From: Aeromonas veronii
GTDB taxonomy: Bacteria > Pseudomonadota > Gammaproteobacteria > Enterobacterales > Aeromonadaceae
Direction of reading: 5' to 3'
Assembly (NCBI GenBank): GCA_041319085.1
Contig: CP101033.1
Coordinates: forward strand, 521,001-585,000
Length of the DNA: 64,000 nucleotides
A program made the position numbers and the translations under genes. Every line of letters starts with the position of its first letter. Positions within the stretch are counted from its first letter, which is position 1. The notes below the pieces were generated by a model. That model was not told the DNA's origin. It saw nothing but the letters and a program-made list of their open reading frames with translations, and ran no database searches. Below, piece by piece: positions 1-7,439 of the stretch.

Positions 1-427
1 CTGATGGGTCAATCTTGAGTTCGACGGCGGCGGTGTTGCTGACGATAAACACCATGCGGATCACCTGGGTGCGGCCAGCGCCTGAGGTGAGCAGCGGTTT
101 GTAGGTGTCCGGGCAGTTGGCGACGGCCATCAGGGTTCCGGCATCGTCAAACAGGCCGATTTCTCGAATCCACCAATCGCCCACGTCCTCGGGGATCACT
201 TGTTCGGCCACCATCTGCGAGGCGCTGAGCGGGTCAACGAACAGGGTGTTGATGGCGGCGCGGCGGCGTTCCTTGACCAACGCGGTCATGGCCGGATTGG
301 GGGTGACGGCGGCGCCATTGCCATCGCCCACGGCCATGTGGGTGAATTTTACGGTGGTGCCCAGTGCTAGCGCATTGGCCAGCTTGGCGGCACCGGCTGT
401 GGTTAGCGTCGCAAAGTAGGTGCTCAT
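1..427 (-). CDS. H: Tail fibre protein gpH, N-terminal part (cut by window edge)
   Basis: The N-terminal 142 residues of a P2 gpH-like tail fibre (phage tail-collar fibre domain) are visible; the rest lies left of the window. The protein begins MSTYFATLTTAGAAKLANA and contains the DWWIREIGLFDD stretch typical of the domain that anchors fibres to the baseplate. The start codon overlaps the stop of gene I (ATGA). The full-length counterpart is at 55231-56249. Confidence 0.9.
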   Translation of the reverse strand, partial: MSTYFATLTTAGAAKLANALALGTTVKFTHMAVGDGNGAAVTPNPAMTALVKERRRAAINTLFVDPLSASQMVAEQVIPEDVGDWWIREIGLFDDAGTLMAVANCPDTYKPLLTSGAGRTQVIRMVFIVSNTAAVELKIDPS

Positions 428-1062
428 GCTGTTGCTGTCCCCGGTCTGATGGTGAGTGTGTCGATGGTGTGGGTGATGCCGCCATGCCAGTCGCTCACCT
501 GCGCGGTGACCGGCCCCGGCTCGTAGGGATAGATGGTGATCTCATCGCCCAGGTAGCAGGCGGCTCCGAGATAGAGCGGGCCGCGCGATTCCAGGCTGAT
601 AGCCAGCCCGGTCATGTGGCGGGTGAGCGGCTTGGCGTCATCAATCAGGCGCTCGAGCTCGGTATACATGGTGCTGGTGATTCCGGTGTCGAGTACGCCG
701 ATATCCAGCGCGAAGGTGCCGCGCACGCCCACTGGTGAGCTTTGCCACCACTCGCGCACCCGGATGAGGTAACCGAGCGGCTCGACGGCGCGGCGCAGGG
801 CGCCGATGGTGCCCTTGTGTTGATGGACGAACGGCGAGGCTTTGATCACTTTGCGCTTGACCGATTCTGACCAGCGCTCATCCCAGCGGTCGACGCTGCG
901 TTCGGCGGCCAGCGAGGGCAGGCGCCACGGCGGGCAGGCGTCGGCATTGTGCAGGGTGCGCAGCAGGGCCACCGGCTGATCGAGCGCCTGTTCGCAGACG
1001 TCGGCAACGCGCCGCTCGGTGGCGGTGGCGCTGGGTGGCAGCAGCTCGGCCGCGTGGCTCAT
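424..1062 (-). CDS. I: Baseplate / tail formation protein gpI
   Basis: 212-residue P2 gpI-like protein, needed for baseplate assembly. The start MSHAAELLPP at 1062 was chosen because it overlaps the stop of gene J as ATGA, as in neighbouring late genes; the reading frame stays open a little further upstream. It carries the family pattern of an N-terminal LLPPSAT.ER segment, a central DRWDERW stretch and a C-terminal beta-rich half. Translationally coupled to J upstream and H downstream. Confidence 0.9.
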   Translation of the reverse strand: MSHAAELLPPSATATERRVADVCEQALDQPVALLRTLHNADACPPWRLPSLAAERSVDRWDERWSESVKRKVIKASPFVHQHKGTIGALRRAVEPLGYLIRVREWWQSSPVGVRGTFALDIGVLDTGITSTMYTELERLIDDAKPLTRHMTGLAISLESRGPLYLGAACYLGDEITIYPYEPGPVTAQVSDWHGGITHTIDTLTIRPGTATA

Positions 1063-1958
1063 GGTGCCTGCTCCACGGTGATGCCGGTGCACCATGCGGC
1101 CTGCTCATCAGTCGGGGCGATATCGGTCCAGCCGGTCAGCTCGACTTTGATCACCCCTTCCACATGCAGGGCAGCCTCGATCATGGAGCGGGCGATCAAT
1201 ACGCCGATGCGCTTGCGTGGATTGAGTTTGCTTTGCAGGTTGGCCTTGGCGGCGGTCAGGATCAGTTCGGCCTCGGCGCCGGTCTGGCCGATGGTCAGCG
1301 CGGCGTGCACGGCGTAGTCGATGACGGTGGCTGATTTGACGGTCAGGCGGTCAGCGACCGGGCGGCGATCTTCGTCGTTGCAGGCGGCCATGGCGGCGGC
1401 GATCAGCTCGCTGCTGGCGGCGCCGGTGCCTTCGCTGCTCAGAATAGACACCACGGCCTCGGCAGGCTGCGGGCTGATGGCTTTGGCATCGATGATGCGG
1501 CCATCGGCCGAGCGTGCCCAGTATTCATACGCGCCTTTCGGCCCGGCGGTGCTGAGGGCATCCCATGCCAGCAGGTAGCGTTCACGCAATGCCTCGTCGG
1601 TCTCGGCCACTTCCGGCACTGGCGGGTTGGCGGTCAGATCTTCGGGCTGGATGATCAGGCGCTTGACGTTGAGGTCGGCCACCAGATTGTCGAGATCGGC
1701 ATCTTCTGCCCAGGCAATCATTCCGGCCACGGCGGCGCGATTGATGCGGGCGGCCAGCATGATCTGCAGATAGACGTTTTCTTGCAGCAACATGGCGACC
1801 GGGTCGGATTCCAGCGCCAGCGCGGCGGCCACCGCCGGTTGTTCGGCGGCGGGGTAGAGGGCAATCAGCGCGGCCTTGCGCGCCGCCAGGGTGGCCTCGA
1901 AGTCGATGTCCTCGACCACGGCCGGTTTGGGCAGGTTGGCAAGGTTGATGGTGCTCAT
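1059..1958 (-). CDS. J: Baseplate assembly protein gpJ
   Basis: 299 residues, matching P2 gpJ (baseplate wedge, Mu gp47-like family) in length and start (MSTINLANLPKP, then the EDIDFE motif). Expected to form the baseplate wedge with gpI and gpW. The start overlaps the stop of W and the stop overlaps the start of I, so W-J-I-H are translationally coupled. Confidence 0.93.
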   Translation of the reverse strand: MSTINLANLPKPAVVEDIDFEATLAARKAALIALYPAAEQPAVAAALALESDPVAMLLQENVYLQIMLAARINRAAVAGMIAWAEDADLDNLVADLNVKRLIIQPEDLTANPPVPEVAETDEALRERYLLAWDALSTAGPKGAYEYWARSADGRIIDAKAISPQPAEAVVSILSSEGTGAASSELIAAAMAACNDEDRRPVADRLTVKSATVIDYAVHAALTIGQTGAEAELILTAAKANLQSKLNPRKRIGVLIARSMIEAALHVEGVIKVELTGWTDIAPTDEQAAWCTGITVEQAP

Positions 1959-2308
1959 ACAGCATTCCCCAACGGCAGGGTGGCGGTTTGGTCGGTGCCG
2001 CTATCGATGCGGCGCCATGACAGTGTGAGTTGACGGCGGCCGTCATAGGTGGGGTCGCCCAGCTCAACCCGGGTCAATCTGACGCGCGGCTCCCACAGGG
2101 TGATGGCGTGCACGGTGGCGGCCATCAGGCGCAGGCGAGTGGCATCGTGCTGCGGCTGGTCGATGAGGTCGGCCAGTTCGCTGCCAAATTCGCGGCGCAT
2201 CACGCGCGACCCGACCGGGGTGGTCAGGATGGTGTGAATGCTCTGCACGATGTGATCGGTGTCGCCCAGCTGGCGGCCGGTCTGTGCGTTCATGCCCTGC
2301 CAGTTCAT
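1955..2308 (-). CDS. W: Baseplate wedge protein gpW
   Basis: 117 residues of the GPW/gp25 family, the T4 gp25-like wedge subunit that nucleates sheath assembly. It shows the typical run from QSIHTILTTPVGSRVMRREFGS to the C-terminal beta strands. It overlaps V upstream and J downstream by 4 bases. Confidence 0.94.
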   Translation of the reverse strand: MNWQGMNAQTGRQLGDTDHIVQSIHTILTTPVGSRVMRREFGSELADLIDQPQHDATRLRLMAATVHAITLWEPRVRLTRVELGDPTYDGRRQLTLSWRRIDSGTDQTATLPLGNAV

Positions 2309-2895
2309 TGCGGGCCTCCGGTCTGGCCGCTGCCGGTGCTGACCCCGCCGTGTTTATGGGTCGTGACCTCGATGCCGCCGATGGTGGCAGAGGGGGCGGT
2401 GACCTTGCCCCCTGCGGTGATGGTGCTGCCCGCTTCGATGGTGGTGCCCACCTTCAGCGCACGGGTGCACTCAACCAGCGGGGTGGTCAGCGTGACGCTG
2501 GTGCTGGCCGTGATGTTTGCGGTTTTGATGCCGCTGACCGTGAGGGCGCTGGTTTTTGGGTTGTATTCCAGCACGGCGCCATCGGGGTATTCGATGCGGT
2601 CGAGATCCGGGTTGTCATCGCTGGCGGCGGGTTCTGGGTGCGCGTCTTGATGGACGGCGGGCAGTACGTAGGCGGTGGCGAGATCGCCGGACATGCAGAG
2701 CAGTAACACCTGCTCGCCCAGGGTTGGACGGGCACGGCGACGGGTCGCCCCCGAGCGCGGCACCAGATAGGGGCGCCAGTCGGTTTCGATTTCGCCGGTT
2801 TTGACTCTGCAGGCCCCTGATCGCACGGCGCTGACGGTGCCGATGCGGATCATATTGGCGATGAGGCGGTGCAGATCTGCGAGTGCTGGGTTCAT
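2305..2895 (-). CDS. V: Baseplate spike protein gpV
   Basis: 196 residues, P2 gpV-like: an OB-fold N-terminal domain, a central FPDGAVIEY-type segment (here YPDGAVLEYNPK) and a C-terminal repetitive beta-helix ending in a THKHGG metal-binding-type motif, as in membrane-piercing spikes. The start MNPALADLHRLI at 2895 is preferred because it matches P2 gpV. The frame extends to 2964, but that would run through the dyad at 2939-2963. First gene of the V-W-J-I-H-G late unit. Confidence 0.9.
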   Translation of the reverse strand: MNPALADLHRLIANMIRIGTVSAVRSGACRVKTGEIETDWRPYLVPRSGATRRRARPTLGEQVLLLCMSGDLATAYVLPAVHQDAHPEPAASDDNPDLDRIEYPDGAVLEYNPKTSALTVSGIKTANITASTSVTLTTPLVECTRALKVGTTIEAGSTITAGGKVTAPSATIGGIEVTTHKHGGVSTGSGQTGGPQ

Positions 2896-2938
2896 GGGGC
2901 CAGTGTGTTTGCCACTGCTGGCCCTGTCGATGCGCGGC

Positions 2939-2963
2939 TGTTGTGGAGGAGTCAGCGACAACA
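2939..2963 (-). promoter_or_regulatory. Putative late-activator (Ogr-type) site upstream of V
   Basis: A perfect 6-bp inverted repeat TGTTGT-N13-ACAACA about 45-70 bp upstream of the V start. The same repeat with the same spacing occurs at 10741-10765 and 54722-54746, in front of the other late units. P2-family late promoters are activated by Ogr/Delta at a TGT..ACA dyad centred near -55. That this is the equivalent site is inferred from position and repetition. Confidence 0.8.
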
Positions 2964-3027
2964 TGCGCCGATAGTCTATGGGTGGGGTTTGGGGGCGACT
3001 CCCTGATGATGCCCGCCGATCTGCGCT

Positions 3028-3261
3028 TTATTCTGCGGCGCTGTCTGATGGGGTTTGCTGTGCCAGCCACTCACGCAGCAGGCCATGCCGGTGCAGGAAC
3101 GCCAGCATGCTGACCGCGTTGATGGATCCCGAGGTCGGCTTGCTGGTTCCCTGCTCCCATTTGGCGTAGGTCATGACGCTGGTCAGCCCCAGCGCGCGGC
3201 ACATCTCTGTTTGGCTAAGGCCAAGCGCTAACCTGGCCTGTTTAATGTCAGCTGGCGTCAT
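3028..3261 (-). CDS. Small XRE-type HTH protein of the moron cassette
   Basis: 77 residues. The N-terminal half is a helix-turn-helix (ADIKQARLALGLSQTEMCRAL, then KWEQGTSKP), typical of XRE/Cro regulators and of antitoxin-type repressors. The ATG at 3261 follows GGAGG and overlaps the stop of the upstream gene (TGATG); a GTG at 3264 is the alternative. As last gene of a three-gene unit with a double-palindrome operator at 3972-4005 it is the obvious candidate autorepressor. It could instead act on the host. Confidence 0.8.
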   Translation of the reverse strand: MTPADIKQARLALGLSQTEMCRALGLTSVMTYAKWEQGTSKPTSGSINAVSMLAFLHRHGLLREWLAQQTPSDSAAE

Positions 3262-3515
3262 CACGCCTCCATTACATGGAAGAGATACCCGCAGCTGTTC
3301 ACCTGTGGTTGGTTTTTCGCCATGTTGTAATATGCCTGATACATCCCGCTGCCATTGACTGCGCCGCTATTTCGCTTTCCAAATACACTGTCACCAAACA
3401 TCTTTTTTGCTGCCTTGGTTGCCGCTTCATCGTGATCTTCCGCATCAACATAAAATGGCTCAAACGCAATCCCTGACTTGTTGTTTTTAAGTGGGTCAAT
3501 CATAAATGTGGCCAT
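3261..3515 (-). CDS. Moron cassette hypothetical protein, 84 aa
   Basis: 84 residues, no family recognised. Acidic and lysine-rich segments alternate (FYVDAEDHDEAATKAAKKMFGD) with no signal peptide or membrane segment, so probably a small cytoplasmic protein. A GGAG ribosome-binding site precedes the ATG. The stop overlaps the HTH gene start, so the two are translationally coupled. Lower GC and different codon use than the surrounding tail genes suggest separate acquisition. Confidence 0.7.
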   Translation of the reverse strand: MATFMIDPLKNNKSGIAFEPFYVDAEDHDEAATKAAKKMFGDSVFGKRNSGAVNGSGMYQAYYNMAKNQPQVNSCGYLFHVMEA

Positions 3516-3569
3516 CGTAGTATCTCCATTTGCTTAGGTTGGCCCGATTCCGACAGGCCTTATTATCAT

Positions 3570-3920
3570 TTACATTGCCTCGTAACGAGCCTTAACCGAG
3601 CTTCTTTTTTGGGACATGTCACTCACCAGAGTTGTGAAATTTGAATGCCCGGCGGCGCGTGCTACTCTTGATATTTTCAGTGAAAAACCAAACCCACCAT
3701 TCATCTTGATAACCTCCTCAGCGGTGAGCTGACTAACCACTTCCCTGATAATCATCGGCTCACGGATGTAGTTTTGATAAACATCATCGCACTCCAACTC
3801 GCCAGCATCGAACCCATCGAATACATCAGCAAGGATGGCGTTGAACCACTTGATGTGGTCTGCAACGATAGTAGCAGCCTTAGCTTGGTTCTCTTCATTT
3901 TGATAGGACTTGAATTTCAT
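3570..3920 (-). CDS. Moron cassette first gene, 116 aa, unknown function
   Basis: The start MKFKSYQNEENQAK at 3920 is chosen for its spacing from a GGAG motif; the frame is open to 3998 but would then overlap the promoter. No family recognised. The protein is acidic in the middle and basic at the C-terminus (SQKRSSVKARYEAM), with no membrane segment. Here the 3' end has a 6-T run (A run in the gene); in copy B the run is 5 long and the last 15 or so residues differ. GC is visibly lower than in flanking genes. Confidence 0.7.
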   Translation of the reverse strand: MKFKSYQNEENQAKAATIVADHIKWFNAILADVFDGFDAGELECDDVYQNYIREPMIIREVVSQLTAEEVIKMNGGFGFSLKISRVARAAGHSNFTTLVSDMSQKRSSVKARYEAM

Positions 3921-3969
3921 TTCTGTCATCTCCGTTTGGCTTGGCACCCTTGCCTTACCTCTTGAGATA

Positions 3970-3998
3970 ACTATAACCTGCGCGGTTATAACCTGCAA
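3970..3998 (-). promoter_or_regulatory. Sigma70 promoter of the moron cassette
   Basis: On the minus strand TTGCAG (3998-3993) and TATAGT (3975-3970) are separated by 17 bp, a good sigma70 pair giving a leader of about 40 bases before the ATG at 3920. It lies on top of the two palindromes at 3972-4005, so a repressor bound there would block polymerase. It differs in kind from the phage late promoters, as expected for a moron expressed in the lysogen. Confidence 0.7.
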
Positions 3999-4005
3999 GG
4001 TTATA
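3972..4005. promoter_or_regulatory. Double overlapping palindrome operator
   Basis: Two 19-bp palindromes, TATAACC-TGCGC-GGTTATA (3972-3990) and TATAACC-TGCAA-GGTTATA (3987-4005), overlap by 4 bases and cover both promoter elements of the moron cassette. The arrangement suggests cooperative binding of a dimeric HTH repressor, most simply the product of 3028-3261. Confidence 0.8.
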
Positions 4006-4030
4006 TTTGTGATTTATTGCACAAAATAAC

Positions 4031-4050
4031 AACGCCCGATTTCGGGCGTT
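4031..4050 (-). terminator. Rho-independent terminator after gene S
   Basis: A perfect stem AACGCCCGA-TT-TCGGGCGTT begins directly after the S stop codon, followed on the minus strand by a T-rich tract. It ends the O-to-S late unit and insulates the moron cassette. Confidence 0.75.
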
Positions 4051-4503
4051 TTATTTGGTCAGGTGGTCGAGCATGGCTTGCTCGATGCGGTCGAGGTCGC
4101 CCTTGGCGAGGCCGAGCAGTTCGCGGGCGGGGTATTGGATGGTCTGGCCCTTGATGCGCTCGCGCAGGCCGAAGTGGTGGGTGGTGGCCAGCCTGTTGGC
4201 GCTGCCGACAAAGGCTAGGCTAACCTCGTTGGGGCTGGCGGTGGCCTTGAGCCAGCGGGCGCTGATGAGTTTGCCGAACATCTTGCGGCGCAACGCGCCC
4301 CGGCGGCCCTTGATGGCTTGGCGCGGTTTGCGCGGGGCCATGGGGGTGCCGTCTGGCTGGAGGTTGGCGCGGATGCGCTCGGCCTGCGTCGCGCGCAGGG
4401 TGCGGGCCAGCTCGGCGGCCAGCTTGCGGCGACCGGCCGCGCTGAGGCTGGCGGCCAGTGCCTGGGCTTCGAGGCCGAGTTGCGTCAGCTGATCTTCGGC
4501 CAT
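4051..4503 (-). CDS. S: Tail completion protein gpS
   Basis: 150 residues, P2 gpS-like (phage virion morphogenesis family), involved in tail completion and head-tail joining. The start MAEDQLTQLG at 4503 overlaps the 3' end of R. The middle is rich in basic residues (PRKPRQAIKGRRGALRRKMF), as is usual in the family. Last gene of the O-S late unit. Confidence 0.88.
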   Translation of the reverse strand: MAEDQLTQLGLEAQALAASLSAAGRRKLAAELARTLRATQAERIRANLQPDGTPMAPRKPRQAIKGRRGALRRKMFGKLISARWLKATASPNEVSLAFVGSANRLATTHHFGLRERIKGQTIQYPARELLGLAKGDLDRIEQAMLDHLTK

Positions 4504-4979
4504 GTGTCCCCCGGCGCGGGCGGCCATGGCTGAGGCTGGTCATTGATAAACAGCTCCCAGGTCATGCCGTCGTAGGGATCTTCTGGCGGCTCTTGCAGGT
4601 GCTCCCAGCGCATGCCGGTTTCGTCTTTCGTGACGCGCACCCGCTCGGTGAGCGGCACGGTGATCAGCATATCGACCAGATCCCGCGCCAGATATTCGAC
4701 CTCGATGGTCACGGCGTTGTCGCGGCGATCCGGATTGGTGAACAGCTCAGGCTGGTATTGGCGCAGCCAGAGCAGCAGCGGCACCATCACGGCATCAGGA
4801 TGGCCGGCGAAGTCGATGACGCCGATCTGCAATTCGTATTGCCATTCAAACGACATGCTGGCGGCGCCGGTGGCGACGGCGTTGCCCTTGTTGATGACCA
4901 GGGTCAGGCGCTCGCGGTTTTTGTTGAGCTCTGGCAGGCATTGATAGAGCACGTCGCGGATCTGCTGCGGTTTATTCAT
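4485..4979 (-). CDS. R: Tail completion protein gpR
   Basis: 164 residues, P2 gpR-like. It starts MNKPQQIRDVLYQCLPEL and keeps the family segment LLLWLRQYQPELFTNPD. It overlaps Rz/Rz1 upstream and S downstream, in the conserved order lysis-R-S. Confidence 0.9.
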   Translation of the reverse strand: MNKPQQIRDVLYQCLPELNKNRERLTLVINKGNAVATGAASMSFEWQYELQIGVIDFAGHPDAVMVPLLLWLRQYQPELFTNPDRRDNAVTIEVEYLARDLVDMLITVPLTERVRVTKDETGMRWEHLQEPPEDPYDGMTWELFINDQPQPWPPAPGDTWPKIS

Positions 4980-5268
4980 GGTTGGTTCCTGACGGCATCA
5001 TAGGCGCGCTGGCAGGCGATGCCTGCGGCGATGGCTCGATCAGCCAGTGCTGCCAGTTCACCCGCTCGACGGTCAGCGCGGCCGAGCACGTCGGCGAGCA
5101 GAACGGCGGCTGGCTGGGTTGTCTGGCCGCTGGCGGCAGTGGTGGCAGTTGGGCATTGGCGACCGGCGCGGCGGGCCAGTTCGCGGGCGGTGCGCTGCAG
5201 GCGGTCAGACTCATCAGCAGCAGCAGCGGCATCAGCCAGCGCGGCATCGAGGCGTAGTTGTCCATCAT
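4972..5268 (-). CDS. Rz1-like outer-membrane spanin (embedded in Rz)
   Basis: 98 residues in a different frame wholly inside the Rz gene. It has an N-terminal hydrophobic segment and lipobox LTAC, then a proline-rich segment, the hallmarks of Rz1 lipoproteins. A GGAG lies 10 bases before the ATG at 5268. Would pair with Rz to fuse inner and outer membranes at lysis. The overlapping-gene arrangement supports the assignment. Confidence 0.8.
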   Translation of the reverse strand: MMDNYASMPRWLMPLLLLMSLTACSAPPANWPAAPVANAQLPPLPPAARQPSQPPFCSPTCSAALTVERVNWQHWLIEPSPQASPASAPMMPSGTNHE

Positions 5269-5518
5269 GTTGGATGCTCTCCAGTTGTTCCTGATAGCGG
5301 TGTTCGATCTGGCGCTGGCGCTCGCTGGCGTCAGCCAGTGCCTGGGCGTGGCTGGCGAGTTGGCGATCCCATTTGCTTTGCCATGCGGCTTCGGTGGCGG
5401 CTGCGCCTTTTCGATAGCCATCGGCGTGCAGGCTCTTGATCATCAGCGACAGCGCCAAAGCGGCCAGCATGATGGCGAGCCACTTGCCCCAGCGGCCGGT
5501 CAGCAGGCTAATCCACAT
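4976..5518 (-). CDS. Rz-like inner-membrane spanin (LysB type)
   Basis: 180 residues: a short cytoplasmic N-terminus, one membrane segment (about residues 13-28) and a long alanine/glutamine-rich periplasmic coiled coil (about 40-125). This matches i-spanins of P2-like phages. The start overlaps the endolysin 3' end by 11 bases and the stop overlaps the R start. Confidence 0.82.
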   Translation of the reverse strand: MWISLLTGRWGKWLAIMLAALALSLMIKSLHADGYRKGAAATEAAWQSKWDRQLASHAQALADASERQRQIEHRYQEQLESIQHDGQLRLDAALADAAAAADESDRLQRTARELARRAGRQCPTATTAASGQTTQPAAVLLADVLGRADRRAGELAALADRAIAAGIACQRAYDAVRNQP

Positions 5519-6332
5519 GGCTCACCTCGTCGGGATAGATGACTGCAAAGTGGCGATGGGCGGCGGCGAGGCGCTGGTCATAGCGGTTGTCGGCATAGGC
5601 CGGGCCGTTGTAGCGGCGGGCCACTTCTTTCCAATTGCCTGCCTGCAGGGCGGCCAGCAGTTTGGCATCGCGGCCGATAAACCCGACGACCGCGGCGAGT
5701 TGATCCGCCTCGCTCTGGCACATGGCGGCCCGCCATGCTTCGGCATCGGCCATGCCATTGGCCTGCCAGTGATAGCCCATCACTTGAAACATGCCCCAGC
5801 TTGCCGATTCGATGGCGGCGGCGCGGTGCAGCCCCATGGCCATGGTCAGGCGTTGCCATTCGCCAGCCCCACCGACGTAGCCACCGCGCTGCGGGTTGCA
5901 CAGCTGCGGATAAGCGGCGGCCAGCGCATCGGCCTTGGCTTGGCCGAGGTGCGCGGCGATCTGGCGATGGAACACGTGGCGTTCGAACAGCACGACGGGG
6001 CGACCGGCTGAGTCAAAGCCCTCACCGGCGCTTTCAACATCGGCAAAGGCGGCCAACTTGGCAACCGATACCCCCAGCTGGGCGGCGGCCGCGCGCAGGT
6101 GGGTGATGGTGAGCTGTTTATCCGAGGCGGCGCCGAGCAGGCTGGCGAGGGTGCGCTGGCCTGCGGTGCCGGTCATGGTGATGAGGTGATCGCGCTGATA
6201 GTCGAGCAGGGCGGCGCGGGTTTTATCGCCAAACCAGCCGTCCGGGTTGGCGGGGTAGCCGGCGGCGGTGAGGCGCTGTTGCAGCAGGGTTACGTCACTG
6301 CCGACAGCGCCGAGGGTCAGGGTGCGGGTCAT
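5508..6332 (-). CDS. Endolysin: peptidoglycan-binding + N-acetylmuramidase
   Basis: 274 residues. Residues about 5-65 form a PG_binding_1 repeat (LQQRLTAAGY...DGWFGDKTRAAL) and residues about 90-265 an N-acetylmuramidase domain (DUF3380 type) with ADVES and SWGMFQVMGYHW. No signal peptide, so release depends on the adjacent holins. The ATG at 6332 has GGAGG upstream; a longer open frame was rejected. Confidence 0.92.
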   Translation of the reverse strand: MTRTLTLGAVGSDVTLLQQRLTAAGYPANPDGWFGDKTRAALLDYQRDHLITMTGTAGQRTLASLLGAASDKQLTITHLRAAAAQLGVSVAKLAAFADVESAGEGFDSAGRPVVLFERHVFHRQIAAHLGQAKADALAAAYPQLCNPQRGGYVGGAGEWQRLTMAMGLHRAAAIESASWGMFQVMGYHWQANGMADAEAWRAAMCQSEADQLAAVVGFIGRDAKLLAALQAGNWKEVARRYNGPAYADNRYDQRLAAAHRHFAVIYPDEVSHVD

Positions 6333-6646
6333 GGTAAATCCCTCCGGTATACATCCCAGGCGGTAGTGGTGCGCGCGCGGCCTTTGCGCTTGGGCAGCAG
6401 GCGAGCGGTACTGCCGCCTGCATCGCACAGGGCGACCAGCACCACGGCGGCGAGCAGCACGGACGAGGCATCTGGCGGCGGCAGGCTGCCCAGCAGGGCG
6501 CGCAGCGGCACCGACCCGGCGGCGACGGCCATCAGGTAGGCGAGCAGGGTGGGCAGCAGGCGGTAGCGGTCACCGCCGCGGCGGTAGGTCATCAGGCGCA
6601 GGCTGATGAGGGCCATCAGCAGGGCGTAGGCAATGAGCATGATCAC
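6329..6646 (-). CDS. Holin-like membrane protein 1
   Basis: 105 residues with two or three hydrophobic segments (about 1-20, 30-52, 60-76) and a basic tail (LLPKRKGRAR), consistent with a phage holin or lysis membrane protein. It overlaps the endolysin start by 4 bases and the second membrane protein upstream by 4 bases. Which of the two is the holin and which the antiholin cannot be decided from sequence. Confidence 0.75.
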   Translation of the reverse strand: MIMLIAYALLMALISLRLMTYRRGGDRYRLLPTLLAYLMAVAAGSVPLRALLGSLPPPDASSVLLAAVVLVALCDAGGSTARLLPKRKGRARTTTAWDVYRRDLP

Positions 6647-7008
6647 CCCCTCCGGCGCAGCAGGTTGAGCAGATCATCCGGCGATTTGCGCAGGACAAAC
6701 TGCAGCAGCCGGACGGTGATGGCCGAGGCAACCAGCGCCCCCACGGCGCGCGGCACGGCGAGCGATTCCGGGGTGATGGTGCCGAGCAGGGCGGCGCAGA
6801 ACCCGGCGCCATGCAGCCCGACCATGAACGCCGCGACGAACAGGGCGAGACGGCGCAGGATGCCAAGCTCCTCGGTGGTGCAGATCCAGATCAGGGCGCC
6901 CGCGAAGGCGCCCATGACGACATCGGCATCGAGGCCGGGGAGCAGCGACAAGACGGCCAGCCCGGTGACGGTGCTGGCGGCGGTGCCGCTCGAGATGGGT
7001 TCAGGCAA
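6643..7008 (-). CDS. Holin-like membrane protein 2
   Basis: 121 residues with three hydrophobic stretches (about 10-42, 52-78, 84-106) and a charged C-terminus ending LLNLLRRRG. Position between the TraR-like gene and holin 1, with 4-base overlaps, makes it part of the lysis cassette. Confidence 0.72.
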   Translation of the reverse strand: MPEPISSGTAASTVTGLAVLSLLPGLDADVVMGAFAGALIWICTTEELGILRRLALFVAAFMVGLHGAGFCAALLGTITPESLAVPRAVGALVASAITVRLLQFVLRKSPDDLLNLLRRRG

Positions 7009-7234
7009 TTGATCCTCCGGTGCGTTGGCGTTGTATCAGGTCAGATTCGGTTTGGCATTCGATGCAGCGTTCGCAGCCGCGCACGGCCTCGCGGCGGGCC
7101 TGCGGGATGACGTTGTCACAGTCGATGCAGCGCAAGGGGCCGGTGCCGCTGATGCGGGCGGCGTGCACCTTGGCGGCGATGCGCAGGTCGTTGATGGCGT
7201 CTATGCGTTCGAGTTCGTCGTCAAGGCGGCTCAT
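7001..7234 (-). CDS. TraR/DksA-type C4 zinc-finger protein
   Basis: 77 residues. The N-terminal half is helical and acidic (DDELERIDAIND); the C-terminal half has CIDC...CERC, a CX2C-X17-CX2C finger of the TraR/DksA family. Such proteins bind the RNA polymerase secondary channel. P2-like phages of Vibrio and Aeromonas often carry one here. Distinct from Ogr, which uses a different cysteine spacing. Confidence 0.85.
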   Translation of the reverse strand: MSRLDDELERIDAINDLRIAAKVHAARISGTGPLRCIDCDNVIPQARREAVRGCERCIECQTESDLIQRQRTGGSIA

Positions 7235-7235
7235 A

Positions 7236-7439
7236 TCAGTCCCACAGGTTGATCTGCGTGACGGCTGCCTGGGTGGGCGCGTCTGGCAGGGTGACAAGGG
7301 TGCCGATGGGCAGCACTGGCCCCAGCTCGGCAAGGCGCGGATTCAGCGCCAGCACCTGTTCGGTGATGCCGGCGGTGTAGCCGTAATAGCGATGGAGCAA
7401 CAGGTCGAGGGTGTCGCCCTGGATGGCGCGCAGCTGCAT
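7236..7439 (-). CDS. X: Tail protein gpX
   Basis: 67 residues, P2 gpX-like: a LysM-type sequence (IQGDTLDLLLHRYYG...VLALNPRLAELGPVLPIGTLVTLP). Start and stop are adjacent to or overlap L and the TraR-like gene. A tail assembly protein in P2. Confidence 0.93.
   Translation of the reverse strand: MQLRAIQGDTLDLLLHRYYGYTAGITEQVLALNPRLAELGPVLPIGTLVTLPDAPTQAAVTQINLWD

Noticed and set aside
7001..7234. This zinc-finger protein as the Ogr activator
   Set aside because: The cysteine spacing CX2C-X17-CX2C and acidic helical N-terminus are TraR/DksA-like, not Ogr/Delta-like.
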